A stretch of 64,000 nucleotides of DNA, from contig NZ_JARRIR010000005.1 in assembly GCF_029601685.1 (NCBI RefSeq), positions 1 through 64,000 on the forward strand. The letters run 5' to 3'. Positions 1-8,484 of this stretch are shown piece after piece. The translations under genes were made by a program, and so were the position numbers. A model generated the notes under the pieces. That model worked only from the letters and a program-made list of their open reading frames with translations, made no database searches and was not told the DNA's origin. The number at the start of each line of letters is the position of its first letter. Within the stretch, counting starts at the first letter, position 1. Origin of the DNA: Metarhizobium sp017305935. GTDB taxonomy: Bacteria > Pseudomonadota > Alphaproteobacteria > Rhizobiales > Rhizobiaceae.

Positions 1-84
1 GAAGCCCCGATCTTCCAGGTCGCCGACTACGGCCTCGTCGCAGACCTCTTCGAAGCCCTGCCGGAATTGCAAAAGGCTTTGTAA
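1..84 (+). CDS. etfA: Electron transfer flavoprotein alpha subunit, C-terminal fragment
   Basis: The first 27 codons of the window form an open frame ending in TAA. The peptide starts EAPIFQVADYGLVADLF and ends ELQKAL, which is the usual C-terminus of EtfA, the FAD-binding subunit that passes electrons from acyl-CoA dehydrogenases to ETF-ubiquinone oxidoreductase. The rest of the gene lies left of the window. A 3-hydroxybutyryl-CoA dehydrogenase gene follows on the same strand, a common pairing in rhizobia and consistent with fatty acid or butyrate oxidation. The call rests only on this short tail and its context. Confidence 0.8.
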   Translation, partial: EAPIFQVADYGLVADLFEALPELQKAL

Positions 85-156
85 GCCAAATTCCGCAACG
101 GTTTTTGCAGTCGCGAATAAAAACTGGAAAAAATCGCGTCATCGGATTATCAATCT

Positions 157-187
157 TGCCGGGTCGGGGGTTCGATCCGGCATTTTC
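157..187 (+). terminator. Probable intrinsic terminator after etfA
   Basis: A 9-bp stem (157-165 with 174-182, one G-U pair) closes an 8-nt loop and is followed by TTTTC. It lies between the etfA stop and the next gene, so it probably ends the etf transcript. Part of the loop resembles a tRNA T-arm, but there is no tRNA around it. Confidence 0.55.
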
Positions 188-235
188 ATGTGCGAGGACA
201 CGGGGGCGTGGCATCGCCAAAGGGGTAGATAGCTC

Positions 236-1108
236 ATGATCAAGAATATCGGGATAATCGGCGCGGGACAGATGGGGTGCGGTATTGCACATGTCTCGGC
301 GTCCGCCGGATACAAGGTTCATATCTACGACGTCACCCAGGATCGCATCGATGCCGGCCTCGCCACCATCAACGGCAACCTGGCCCGCCAGGTCAGCCAC
401 GGCAAGATGACCGAGGAGCAGCGCAATGCGGCGCTGGCCCTGATTTCCGGCTCGTCCGACACCAATGACCTCGCGCCCATGGATCTGGTCATCGAGGCGG
501 CAACCGAGGACGAATCGGTCAAGCGCAAGATCTACGCGCAGATCTGCCCGGTGCTGAAGCCGGAGGCGATCCTCGCCACCAACACCTCGTCGCTGTCGAT
601 CACCCGGCTTGCCTCGGCCACCGACCGCCCCGAGCGTTTCATGGGCATCCATTTCATGAATCCGGTGCCGGTGATGAAACTGGTCGAGCTGGTGCGCGGC
701 ATCGCCACCGACGAACCGACCTTCACCGCCGCGAAGAATTTCGTCGATACGCTGGAAAAGACGATCACCGTCGCGGAAGATTTCCCGGCCTTCATCGTCA
801 ACCGCATCCTGCTGCCGATGATCAACGAGGCGATCTATACGCTGTACGAAGGCGTCGGCACCGTCGAGGCGATCGACACCGCCATGCGGCTTGGCGCCAA
901 CCATCCGATGGGCCCGTTGCAGCTTGCCGATTTCATCGGCCTCGACACCTGTTTGTCGATCATGCAGGTGCTGCATGACGGCCTCGCCGACAGCAAGTAC
1001 CGCCCCTGCCCGCTGCTGGTCAAATATGTCGAGGCCGGCTGGCTCGGCCGCAAGTCGGGTCGCGGCTTCTACGACTATCGCGGCGAAAAGCCGGTCCCGA
1101 CGCGGTAA
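236..1108 (+). CDS. hbdA: 3-hydroxybutyryl-CoA dehydrogenase
   Basis: This 290-residue protein has the family's usual length. It oxidises 3-hydroxybutyryl-CoA to acetoacetyl-CoA with NAD(P) in the cytoplasm, in fatty acid or polyhydroxybutyrate metabolism. The N-terminus carries the Rossmann motif GAGQMG (residues 9-14), and the middle has the HFMNPVP segment with the catalytic histidine. A C-terminal 3HCDH domain follows, with a conserved GANHPMGPL stretch. The ATG at 236 sits just before the Rossmann strand, so it is the only sensible start. The position next to etfA supports a beta-oxidation role. Paralogous 3-hydroxyacyl-CoA dehydrogenases cannot be fully excluded. Confidence 0.93.
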   Translation: MIKNIGIIGAGQMGCGIAHVSASAGYKVHIYDVTQDRIDAGLATINGNLARQVSHGKMTEEQRNAALALISGSSDTNDLAPMDLVIEAATEDESVKRKIYAQICPVLKPEAILATNTSSLSITRLASATDRPERFMGIHFMNPVPVMKLVELVRGIATDEPTFTAAKNFVDTLEKTITVAEDFPAFIVNRILLPMINEAIYTLYEGVGTVEAIDTAMRLGANHPMGPLQLADFIGLDTCLSIMQVLHDGLADSKYRPCPLLVKYVEAGWLGRKSGRGFYDYRGEKPVPTR

Positions 1109-1120
1109 AAGATATCCCGA

Positions 1121-1744
1121 TCAGGTGAGCGGGATCATCACCGTCTTGCGATAGGCCGGGCGCTCGGTCAGGCGTTCGTACCAGGCCTTGAGGGCGGGGA
1201 GCTCCGCCCGCTCGATCTCCATGCCGAACCAGCCATAGATGATGACGCCGAGCGGAATGTCGCCGATACCGAAATTGTCGCCGGACAGCCAGGGCCGGTG
1301 CGCCAGCGCCGCGTCGGCAATCGCCAGCGCCCGGTTGCAGGCCTCCAGCCCTGCGGCAATTTTTGCCGGATCGCGCTCCGCCGGCGACGTGCGCACCAGG
1401 CCCCAGAAGACGTCGCTGAATGGCCGCACCACAGTTCCCAGCGTCCAGTCCATCCATTTTTCCGCCGAGGCCTGTGTGGCGGGATCATCGAGGCGCAGAT
1501 GGCCTGCGCCATACTTCGCCGCGAGATAACGAACGATGGTGTTCGATTCCCACAACACCAGATCGCCATCCTCCAGCACCGGCACCAGTCCGTTCGCGTT
1601 GAGGGCGCGAAACGCCGGCTCGTCGACCACGCCGAAGACGCCGCCGGCATCGATACGCTCGTAAGCGAGGCCCAGTTCCTCGGCGCACCATAGCGCCTTC
1701 TTGACATTGGCCGAATTGGTCCGGCCCCAGATTTTCAAGGTCAT
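1121..1744 (-). CDS. Glutathione S-transferase family protein
   Basis: The 207-residue protein has a thioredoxin-like N-terminal domain (residues 1-80) with a cis-proline segment LVPVLEDGD and the glutathione-binding WESNTI motif. An all-helical C-terminal domain with GDNFGIGDI follows, the usual GST N-capping box region. It probably conjugates or reduces small electrophiles using glutathione in the cytoplasm; the substrate cannot be read from the sequence. It converges on hbdA with only 12 bp between stop codons and lies downstream of tlpA on the same strand. Confidence 0.9.
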   Translation of the reverse strand: MTLKIWGRTNSANVKKALWCAEELGLAYERIDAGGVFGVVDEPAFRALNANGLVPVLEDGDLVLWESNTIVRYLAAKYGAGHLRLDDPATQASAEKWMDWTLGTVVRPFSDVFWGLVRTSPAERDPAKIAAGLEACNRALAIADAALAHRPWLSGDNFGIGDIPLGVIIYGWFGMEIERAELPALKAWYERLTERPAYRKTVMIPLT

Positions 1745-1756
1745 TCTCGTCTCCTG

Positions 1757-1789
1757 ACCGCTTGTTTTGCCGCTTTTCTGGAAATGCCT
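1757..1789 (-). repeat. Truncated copy of intergenic mosaic repeat
   Basis: Read on the minus strand this stretch contains GGCATTTCCAGAAAAGCGG. It matches the core GAGCATTTCCAGGAAAAG of the elements at 13083, 13985 and 34638. Only one arm of the element is present, wedged between the tlpA stop codon and the gst start. Confidence 0.6.
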
Positions 1790-2467
1790 TTAAACCGGAT
1801 CGTTTTTGGCTTGCACAGCCTGCACCAGCGCCTTGGCATCCTCGCTGTCCCAGGCGGCGGGGCCGTTCATGGCGCCGATCAGGCAGCCCTTGGCATCCAG
1901 CATCAGCGTCACCGGCAAGCCGAAAGCCAGCCCTTCCTTCTTCAGGTCGTTGAACACGCCCATGCTGGGATCGTGATAGAGCTTTAATGCATCGACGCCG
2001 GTTTCGGTGAGGAAGGCCTTCGGTTTCTCGTTGTCGCCGGTATCGATATTGACCGCCACCACCTCGAAACCCGGACCGGCCTTGGCCTTCTGCAGCGCAT
2101 TCAGCGCCGGCATTTCCTCGCGGCAGGGCACGCACCATGTCGCCCAGAGATTGAGCAGCACGGCCTTGCCGGTGAAATCGGCGAGCTTGATATCCTTGCC
2201 GTCACCATCCTTGAAGGCGAGCTGGCCGAGCTTGCGCGGCTCGGAAACCGGCGCCATCGCCGCCACCTGCCCCTTTGCGGCGGCGGAAAGCGCGGCGATG
2301 GTTGGCTTGGCGGCTTCGCACTGGCCGCTAGCGGCCGTTTGCGCCGCGCCATTGCCAGACCCCATGCGCTTCACGTATACCGCACCCGCACCCGCGACGA
2401 TGCCGGCCACGGCGGCGATCGCGATCAGTTTGGCAGAGGGAAACCGGAACGGGTTTTGGGCTGTCAT
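1790..2467 (-). CDS. tlpA: TlpA-family periplasmic thiol:disulfide oxidoreductase
   Basis: The protein has 225 residues: a single N-terminal signal anchor (about residues 12-31), then a periplasmic thioredoxin-fold domain. The redox motif is W111-C-V-P-C115. TlpA-type proteins reduce disulfides outside the cytoplasm, classically during cytochrome c and cytochrome oxidase maturation. The ATG at 2467 was chosen because GGAG precedes it at good spacing and the signal anchor follows directly; an ATG 21 bases further upstream lacks this. The frame stays open far upstream through argH, but that is antisense shadow. The gene is divergent from argH with only 24 bp between start codons. Confidence 0.92.
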   Translation of the reverse strand: MTAQNPFRFPSAKLIAIAAVAGIVAGAGAVYVKRMGSGNGAAQTAASGQCEAAKPTIAALSAAAKGQVAAMAPVSEPRKLGQLAFKDGDGKDIKLADFTGKAVLLNLWATWCVPCREEMPALNALQKAKAGPGFEVVAVNIDTGDNEKPKAFLTETGVDALKLYHDPSMGVFNDLKKEGLAFGLPVTLMLDAKGCLIGAMNGPAAWDSEDAKALVQAVQAKNDPV

Positions 2468-2491
2468 TTCATTCTCCAGGATGGGCATCGC

Positions 2492-3895
2492 ATGGCTGAC
2501 GGCACTCAGGACACCAAATCCTCCAACCAGATGTGGGGCGGGCGTTTCGCTTCCGGGCCGGACGCGATCATGGAGGAGATAAATGCCTCGATCGGTTTCG
2601 ACAAGAAGCTGTTTGCCCAGGATATCCGTGGCTCCATCGCCCATGCGACGATGCTGGCGCATCAAGGCATTATCGCGCAAGAAGACAAGACAAAAATAGT
2701 TGAAGGGCTGGAGGCGATCCAGACCGAGATCGAAAGCGGCAATTTCGAATTCTCCCGCCGCCTCGAAGACATCCACATGAATGTCGAGGCCCGGCTTGCC
2801 GCCCTCATCGGCCCCGCCGCCGGCCGGCTGCACACCGCCCGCTCGCGCAACGACCAGGTGGCCGTCGATTTCCGCCTCTGGGTCAAGGAAGAGCTGGAAA
2901 AGACGCAAGCGGCGCTGACCGGCCTGATCGAGGCCTTCCTCGACCGCGCCGAGGAACATGCCGACACCGTCATGCCCGGCTTCACCCATATGCAGACCGC
3001 CCAGCCGGTCACCTTCGGCCATCATTGCATGGCCTATGTCGAAATGTTCGGCCGCGATCGCCAGCGCGTGCGCCACGCCATCGAGCATCTCGACCAGAAC
3101 CCGCTGGGCGCCGCGGCCCTTGCCGGCACCGGCTTCCCCATCGACCGCCACATGACCGCGCGCGCCCTCGGCTTCCGCGAGCCGACGCGCAACTCCATCG
3201 ACACGGTTTCGGATCGCGATTTCGCCTTGGAATTCCTGGCCGTCGCCGCGATTGCCGCGACGCACCTGTCGCGTCTGGCCGAAGAGATCGTCATCTGGTC
3301 GACATCGCAATTCGGCTTCATCCGCCTGTCGGATGCGTTTTCGACCGGCTCCTCGATCATGCCGCAGAAGAAGAACCCGGATGCCGCCGAGCTGGTGCGC
3401 GCCAAGACCGGCCGCATCAACGGCTCGCTGGTCGCGCTGCTGACGGTGATGAAGGGCCTGCCGCTCGCCTATTCCAAGGACATGCAGGAAGACAAGGAAC
3501 AGGTCTTCGACGCCGCCGAAAGCCTGGAATTGGCGATTGCCGCCATGACCGGCATGATGCGCGACATGACCATCCGCGCCGACCGCATGAAGGCCGCCGC
3601 CGGCTCCGGCTATTCCACCGCCACGGATCTGGCCGACTGGCTGGTGCGCGAGGCCGGCCTGCCCTTCCGCGACGCCCACCATGTCACCGGCCGCGCCGTG
3701 GCGCTGGCCGAAAGCAAGGGCTGCGAACTGGCCGACCTTTCGCTGGAAGAGCTGCAGTCGATCCATCCGGACGTCAAGGCAGGCATCTTCGACGTGCTGA
3801 CCGTGGAAGCCTCCGTCGCCAGCCGCAAGAGTTTTGGCGGAACGGCGCCCGCGCAGGTGCGCGAGCAGATCGCCTGGTGGCGCACGGCTCTGTGA
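2492..3895 (+). CDS. argH: Argininosuccinate lyase
   Basis: This 467-residue enzyme splits argininosuccinate into arginine and fumarate, the last step of arginine biosynthesis, as a cytoplasmic homotetramer. It carries the fumarase/ASL superfamily signature GSSIMPQKKNPD with the catalytic serine, the N-terminal MWGGRF segment and the HTARSRNDQV motif. Length is normal. The ATG at 2492 follows AGGATGG and gives the usual MADG...MWGGRF N-terminus; a longer in-frame extension runs into the opposing tlpA gene and is rejected. lptM and lysA follow on the same strand, a conserved rhizobial order. Confidence 0.97.
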   Translation: MADGTQDTKSSNQMWGGRFASGPDAIMEEINASIGFDKKLFAQDIRGSIAHATMLAHQGIIAQEDKTKIVEGLEAIQTEIESGNFEFSRRLEDIHMNVEARLAALIGPAAGRLHTARSRNDQVAVDFRLWVKEELEKTQAALTGLIEAFLDRAEEHADTVMPGFTHMQTAQPVTFGHHCMAYVEMFGRDRQRVRHAIEHLDQNPLGAAALAGTGFPIDRHMTARALGFREPTRNSIDTVSDRDFALEFLAVAAIAATHLSRLAEEIVIWSTSQFGFIRLSDAFSTGSSIMPQKKNPDAAELVRAKTGRINGSLVALLTVMKGLPLAYSKDMQEDKEQVFDAAESLELAIAAMTGMMRDMTIRADRMKAAAGSGYSTATDLADWLVREAGLPFRDAHHVTGRAVALAESKGCELADLSLEELQSIHPDVKAGIFDVLTVEASVASRKSFGGTAPAQVREQIAWWRTAL

Positions 3896-3918
3896 TCGCC
3901 CATATTTGACACTCAACA

Positions 3919-3950
3919 AGCCGGCCAAACTTCGCTAAGAAGGGCCGGCT
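3919..3950 (+). terminator. Hairpin after argH
   Basis: A perfect 8-bp inverted repeat (AGCCGGCC at 3919-3926, GGCCGGCT at 3943-3950) encloses a 16-nt loop between argH and lptM. There is no real T-run after it, so termination would be weak. It could also act as an RNA processing or stability element. Confidence 0.4.
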
Positions 3951-3979
3951 ATTCCATTGTTGAAGAGGAATTCCTGCCG

Positions 3980-4165
3980 ATGACCTTGCGATCTCTCATC
4001 CGTGTGTCGATGGCGCTCAGCGTCGTTGCTTTGGCCGCCGCCGGATGCGGACGCCGCGGCGATCTCGATCCGCCGAGCACCCCGGTGGAGATGCAGAACA
4101 AGCGCAGCAATACCGCCGCTCCCAAGGTCGAAGACAAGCACTTCATCCTCGATCCACTTCTCTAA
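3980..4165 (+). CDS. lptM: Small LptM/YifL-type lipoprotein
   Basis: The 61-residue product starts with a short signal peptide ending in a lipobox (LAAAGC, acylated cysteine at residue 22). The family hallmark CGRRGDLDPP follows at once, then a short hydrophilic tail. LptM-type lipoproteins sit in the outer membrane; in E. coli LptM helps the LPS translocon LptDE mature. That role is known for the enterobacterial family and is inferred here. The gene sits between argH and lysA, and similar small lipoproteins occupy this slot in many alphaproteobacteria. Confidence 0.82.
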   Translation: MTLRSLIRVSMALSVVALAAAGCGRRGDLDPPSTPVEMQNKRSNTAAPKVEDKHFILDPLL

Positions 4166-4168
4166 AGA

Positions 4169-4219
4169 CGCATTTCTAGACAGGGAAAACCGCTTTACAC
4201 TTTTCCCGGAAATGCTTTG
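4169..4219 (-). repeat. Intergenic mosaic repeat, minus orientation
   Basis: On the minus strand the stretch begins AAAGCATTTCCGGGAAAAG, continues through AGCGGTTTTCCC and ends in an AGAAATGCG arm. It is the same family as the copies at 13083, 13985 and 34638. It fills most of the gap between lptM and lysA, and it can fold because the two ATTTCC/GGAAAT arms are inverted. Confidence 0.65.
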
Positions 4220-4230
4220 AGGTTCCTCCC

Positions 4231-5499
4231 GTGAATCATTTCGAATATCGCGACGGCATTCTCCATGCGGAAGGCGTGCCGATCCCCGAGATCGCAAGGG
4301 AGGTCGGCACCCCCTTCTATTGCTATTCCACCGCGACGCTGGAACGCCATTACAAGGTATTCGCCGCCGCCTTCGCCGATGTCGATTCGCTCGTCTGCTA
4401 TGCGATGAAGGCGAATTCGAACCAGGCGGTCTTGAAGACGCTCGCCCGGCTCGGCGCTGGCGTCGACGTGGTTTCCGAAGGCGAATTGCGCCGGGCGCTG
4501 GCCGCCGGCGTTCCCGCCAGCCGCATCATGTTCTCCGGCGTCGGCAAGACGCCGCGCGAGATGGACGCCGCGCTCGAAGCCGGCATCTACTGCTTCAACG
4601 TCGAATCCGAGCCGGAACTGGAAGTGCTGAACCAGCGCGCCGTCAAGGCAGGCAAACGCGCGCCGGTCTCCTTCCGCATCAACCCGGATGTCGATGCCCG
4701 CACGCATGCGAAGATCTCGACCGGCAAGAAGGAAAACAAGTTCGGCATTTCCTGGGAGCGCGCCCGCGCCGTCTATGCCCATGCCGCCACTTTGCCGGGC
4801 ATTGAAGTCACCGGCATCGACATGCATATCGGCAGCCAGATCACCGAGCTGCAGCCCTTCGACGACGCCTTCCGCCTGCTGAAGGATCTGGTCGCGACGT
4901 TGCGCGCCGATGGCCATGCCATCGATCACGTCGATATCGGCGGCGGTCTCGGCATTCCCTACAAGGACGACAACAGCCCGCCGCCGCTGCCGGACGCCTA
5001 TGCGGAAACGGTCAAGAACCAGTTGCGCGACCTCAACTGCAAACTGATCACCGAGCCCGGCCGGCTGATCGTCGGCAATGCCGGTATTCTCGTCACCGAA
5101 GTCATCTATGTGAAGGATGGCGGCGAAAAGTCCTTCGTGATCGTCGATGCGGCGATGAACGACCTGATCCGCCCGACGCTGTATGAGGCCTATCACGAGA
5201 TCCGCCCGGTGGTCCTGTCCGCCGCCAGCGCCCCGCGCATCCGCGCCGATGTCGTCGGCCCGGTCTGCGAGACCGGCGATTACCTCGCACTTGACCGGGA
5301 AATGGCCGAGCCGAAGCCAGGTGAGTTGATCGCCGTCGGTTCGGCCGGCGCTTACGGCGCGGTGCAGGCCGGCACCTATAATAGCCGCCTGCTGGTGCCC
5401 GAGGTTCTGGTCAGCGGCGATCGTTTCCATGTGGTGCGCCCGCGCGAGACCTACGAGGATCTGATCGGCCTCGATTCCATCCCGGCCTGGCTCGGCTGA
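4231..5499 (+). CDS. lysA: Diaminopimelate decarboxylase
   Basis: The 422-residue protein decarboxylates meso-diaminopimelate to L-lysine, the last step of lysine synthesis. It is a type III fold PLP enzyme. The PLP lysine is K60 in CYAMKANSNQ, the glycine-rich phosphate-binding DIGGGLGIPY lies mid-protein, and the C-terminal GPVCETGDYLA holds the active-site cysteine. The start codon is GTG at 4231, with the peptide MNHFEYRDGILHAEGV typical of rhizobial LysA. It lies downstream of argH and lptM; dapF of the same pathway is at 26.9 kb. Confidence 0.97.
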   Translation: MNHFEYRDGILHAEGVPIPEIAREVGTPFYCYSTATLERHYKVFAAAFADVDSLVCYAMKANSNQAVLKTLARLGAGVDVVSEGELRRALAAGVPASRIMFSGVGKTPREMDAALEAGIYCFNVESEPELEVLNQRAVKAGKRAPVSFRINPDVDARTHAKISTGKKENKFGISWERARAVYAHAATLPGIEVTGIDMHIGSQITELQPFDDAFRLLKDLVATLRADGHAIDHVDIGGGLGIPYKDDNSPPPLPDAYAETVKNQLRDLNCKLITEPGRLIVGNAGILVTEVIYVKDGGEKSFVIVDAAMNDLIRPTLYEAYHEIRPVVLSAASAPRIRADVVGPVCETGDYLALDREMAEPKPGELIAVGSAGAYGAVQAGTYNSRLLVPEVLVSGDRFHVVRPRETYEDLIGLDSIPAWLG

Positions 5500-5509
5500 C
5501 CCATTGCCG

Positions 5510-5537
5510 TGGCGGTCGCACGAAAAAGTGACCGCCA
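5510..5537 (+). terminator. Hairpin after lysA
   Basis: An 8-bp perfect stem (TGGCGGTC at 5510-5517, GACCGCCA at 5530-5537) with a 12-nt A-rich loop lies just after the lysA stop. No T-run follows, so it is a weak terminator candidate or a 3'-end stabiliser. Confidence 0.4.
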
Positions 5538-5659
5538 TCGGTCGCTTGCCCTCGTCTTCGCCACAAAGGCTGCTATCCTGAAAGGGAGATGCGCCCCGAC
5601 GCGAACCGCGTCGCGCGACATAGCCGGACCGGGAGGCTCGCAATCAGGAGACAGGCCGC

Positions 5660-8287
5660 ATGACCCCACCCCGCCATGACCTGACGGGCGCGTTTTCGAC
5701 CGGATCGCCGCTGGCGCGCCGGGTCGCGATCAAGCGCCTGCTGGCGCGGCTGGTGCTGCTGACCGAACAGGCGCTGCCGCTGACGCTTCTGCCGCTCTCC
5801 TTCCTCGCTCTGTTTCTCTCCTGCGCCTGGTTCGGCCTGTTTCGCATGGCGCCCGACTGGTTGCGCTGGCCGGCGGTCTTCCTGCTCACTTTCGGCTTCC
5901 TGGCTTCGCTGCTGCCGTTCGCCCGGCTGCGCTGGCCGAGGAACGCGGAAGCCGACCGGCTGCTGGAAGAGCGCAACGGCCTGACCCATCAGCCCGTCTC
6001 TGTGCAGGGCGACCGGCTCGCAGTCGAATCGCCCTTCGCACGCGCCCTGTGGCGCGAACACCAGACCCGCATGGCCGAGCGCATCGCCGGCCTCGATGCC
6101 GGCCTGCCGCAGCCCGATATCGCCCGGCACGACCGGCTGGCGCTGCGCACCCTGCCGGCATTGCTGCTGGTGACCGCCTTCGCCTATTCGCTTTCCAACG
6201 ATGGCGGCACGCTTCGCGATGCCGTCGCCGAGCGCGTCGTCGCCGATGTCAGGCCGGATCTCCGCATCGATGCCTGGATCACGCCGCCGGCCTATACCGG
6301 CCGCGCCCCGCTCTATCTCACCGGCCAGAACGCGGCGCTCGACGTGGTGGACGTGCCGCAATTCTCCACGGTCACCATCCGCGTCACCGGCGGCGACGGC
6401 CAGGAGAAGGTCACCTTCCGCTCCGACGAAAGCCTGCAAGAAACCGAGGTGCCACGGGAGCAGGCGGAAAATGCGGACAAGGACAAGAAGCCAGCCCCAC
6501 CAGCCCCGGAGGCGGAAAAGCCCGCCGGCGTCAGCAATCGCGCCATGAAGCTTGCCGAAAGCGGCGTGCTCGCCGCCGGCGGCCGCGAATGGGCGCTGAA
6601 CGTCATTCCCGACAAGGGTCCGGAAATCACCTTCAATGGGACGCCGCGCCGCGCCGCCAACGGCGCGCTGGAGATTGCCTTCACCGCCAGGGACGATTAC
6701 GGCGTCCAGGAAGCCCATGCCGAAATCGTGCCGCTGGAGGGCGCCGAGGCGGATGCCGTGCCGCTCTATCCGCTGCCGGAATACAAGCTCGACCTGCCGC
6801 GCCGCAATGCCCGCGAGGTCAAGGGCACGACCAGCCGCAACCTCACCGAACATCCGCTGTCGGGCAAGCGCGTGCGCATCACCCTGGTCGCCACCGATGC
6901 CAGCGGCCAGACCGGCCGCAGCCAACCGCATGAGATGATCATGCCGGCGCGCAATTTCTTCGAGCCGCTGGCGGCAGCGGTGGCCGAGGAACGCCAGACC
7001 TTTGCGCTCGACGTGCGAAAGCTGCCCGACGCCATCGCGCTCAACGAGGCGCTGACGCTGCGCGCCGACGAAACCATTCCCAACCTCACCCACTACCTGC
7101 TGATCGAATCGGCGCTGGCGCGCATGAAGCTCGCCCGCAACGAGGATATGCTGAAGGATACCGCCGACTACCTCTGGGAAATCGCGCTCGGCATCGAGGA
7201 CGGCGATCTGTCGCTGGCCGAGCGCAAGCTGCGCGATGCCCAGCAGGCGCTCTCCGACGCGTTGGAGCGCAACGCTTCGGATGCCGAGATCAAGAAGCTG
7301 ATGGACGAACTGCGCCAGGCGATGCAGGACTATCTGAACGCGCTTGCCCAGCAGCAGAACCCGAACGGCCAGCAGGCGCAATCGCCGAAGAACGTGCTGC
7401 GCCAGCAGGACCTGCAGGCCATGCTCGACCAGCTCGAAAACCTCGCGCGCTCCGGCAATCGCGACGCCGCCAAGCAGTTGCTGTCGGAAATGCAGCGGAT
7501 GATGAACAACCTGCAGGCCGGCCGCCGGCCGCAGGGGCAGCAGGACAACAGTCCGATGCGCCAGCAGATCGACCGTCTCGGCGAGATCCTGCGCGACCAG
7601 CAAAAGCTGATGGACGAGACGTTCAAGCTCGACCAGGCGCTGCGCGACCGCATGCAGCGCGGCGATTTCGGCGAGGACGGCGAATTCCTCGACCGTCCGC
7701 AAGACCAGCCGCAGCAACAACAGGGTCAGCAGCAACAGGGCCAGCCGAACGGCAACCAGCAGCAACAGCTCGACCGGATGACCGAGGAGCAGTTGCGCGA
7801 GGCGCTGAAGCAGCTCCGCGCCCGGCAGGACGGTCTGGGGAAGAAGCTGCAGGAATTGCAGAAGGGCCTCAAGGACCTCGGCATGCAGCCCGGCGAAGGC
7901 TTCGGCGAGGCCGGCCGCGAGATGAAGGGCGCCGGCGAGGCGCTGGGCGAGAGCGAGGGCGAGCGGGCGGTGCAAGGCCAGGGCAAGGCGCTGGAAGCGC
8001 TGCGCAAGGGCGCTCAGGACATGATGAACCAGATGATGCAGGCCCAGCAAGGCCAGGGTCAGGGCCAGGGCCAGGGCTCCGCCGGCAACGAGCCCAATGG
8101 CCGCGATCCCCTGGGACGCATGCGCCGCGCCGACGGCCCCGATTTCGGCGACCAGGTCAAGGTGCCCGACGAGATCGACGTCCAGCGCGCCCGCGAAATC
8201 CTCGACGAAATCCGCCGCCGCCTCGGCAACAATCCGGGCGCCGACTACGAGCGCCGCTATCTCGAACGCCTGCTCGACCTGCAATAA
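5660..8287 (+). CDS. TIGR02302 (DUF4175) family membrane protein
   Basis: This 875-residue protein belongs to a family found in alphaproteobacteria with no established function. The N-terminus has two adjacent membrane segments (about residues 33-58 and 66-88) and a third near 158-176, followed by a large soluble region. The second half is helical and very rich in glutamine. A Q/G-rich low-complexity block lies around residues 680-700 (QQQQGQQQQGQ) and a GQGQGQGQG tract around 795-805. A conserved C-terminal segment (VPDEIDVQRAREILDEIRRRL) ends the protein. The ATG follows CAGGAGACAGG. It stands alone after lysA. Confidence 0.88.
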   Translation: MTPPRHDLTGAFSTGSPLARRVAIKRLLARLVLLTEQALPLTLLPLSFLALFLSCAWFGLFRMAPDWLRWPAVFLLTFGFLASLLPFARLRWPRNAEADRLLEERNGLTHQPVSVQGDRLAVESPFARALWREHQTRMAERIAGLDAGLPQPDIARHDRLALRTLPALLLVTAFAYSLSNDGGTLRDAVAERVVADVRPDLRIDAWITPPAYTGRAPLYLTGQNAALDVVDVPQFSTVTIRVTGGDGQEKVTFRSDESLQETEVPREQAENADKDKKPAPPAPEAEKPAGVSNRAMKLAESGVLAAGGREWALNVIPDKGPEITFNGTPRRAANGALEIAFTARDDYGVQEAHAEIVPLEGAEADAVPLYPLPEYKLDLPRRNAREVKGTTSRNLTEHPLSGKRVRITLVATDASGQTGRSQPHEMIMPARNFFEPLAAAVAEERQTFALDVRKLPDAIALNEALTLRADETIPNLTHYLLIESALARMKLARNEDMLKDTADYLWEIALGIEDGDLSLAERKLRDAQQALSDALERNASDAEIKKLMDELRQAMQDYLNALAQQQNPNGQQAQSPKNVLRQQDLQAMLDQLENLARSGNRDAAKQLLSEMQRMMNNLQAGRRPQGQQDNSPMRQQIDRLGEILRDQQKLMDETFKLDQALRDRMQRGDFGEDGEFLDRPQDQPQQQQGQQQQGQPNGNQQQQLDRMTEEQLREALKQLRARQDGLGKKLQELQKGLKDLGMQPGEGFGEAGREMKGAGEALGESEGERAVQGQGKALEALRKGAQDMMNQMMQAQQGQGQGQGQGSAGNEPNGRDPLGRMRRADGPDFGDQVKVPDEIDVQRAREILDEIRRRLGNNPGADYERRYLERLLDLQ

Positions 8288-8289
8288 GA

Positions 8290-8312
8290 GAGGCGGCAGC
8301 GAGTGCCGCCTT
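8290..8312 (+). terminator. Hairpin after the TIGR02302 gene
   Basis: An 8-bp stem (AGGCGGCA at 8291-8298, TGCCGCCT at 8304-8311) with a 5-nt loop sits directly after the stop codon. Only two T residues follow, so termination is probable but weak. Confidence 0.5.
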
Positions 8313-8345
8313 CAACCGATCGACAGGCCGCCACCCTCTCCACGA

Positions 8346-8453
8346 CGTCATCCTCGGGCTCGTCCCGAGGATCTGCCCGTTCCCGCCAAGGCGTTGATGT
8401 CAAAGGATTATATCCGGCGCTTCTAGAAGCTCGGCACAAGGGCTGGCATGACG
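8346..8453. repeat. Rhizobiales-type palindromic intergenic repeat (MITE/RIME-like)
   Basis: The element is about 108 bp. It opens with CGTCATCCTCGGGCTCGTCC, which folds as a 9-bp hairpin (8350-8358 with 8364-8372). It ends with a diverged inverted copy running to ATGACG at 8453. Short imperfectly palindromic elements starting GTCATCCTCGGG are, from memory, common between genes in Rhizobiales. It has no coding capacity and lies in the gap between the TIGR02302 gene and cpdR. Confidence 0.6.
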
Positions 8454-8484
8454 GAGGAGAGGTTTTTGCCTCCGCCAGAATCGA

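Noticed and set aside
157..182. T-arm-like GGGTCGGGGGTTCGATCC suggesting a tRNA
   Set aside because: No acceptor, D-arm or anticodon arm is found upstream. The stretch folds as a simple hairpin with a T-run and is better read as a terminator.
1790..3928. A 712-codon open frame on the minus strand spanning argH
   Set aside because: Only the part below 2467 resembles a protein (TlpA). The rest is low-information antisense to argH, a common artefact in high-G+C genomes.
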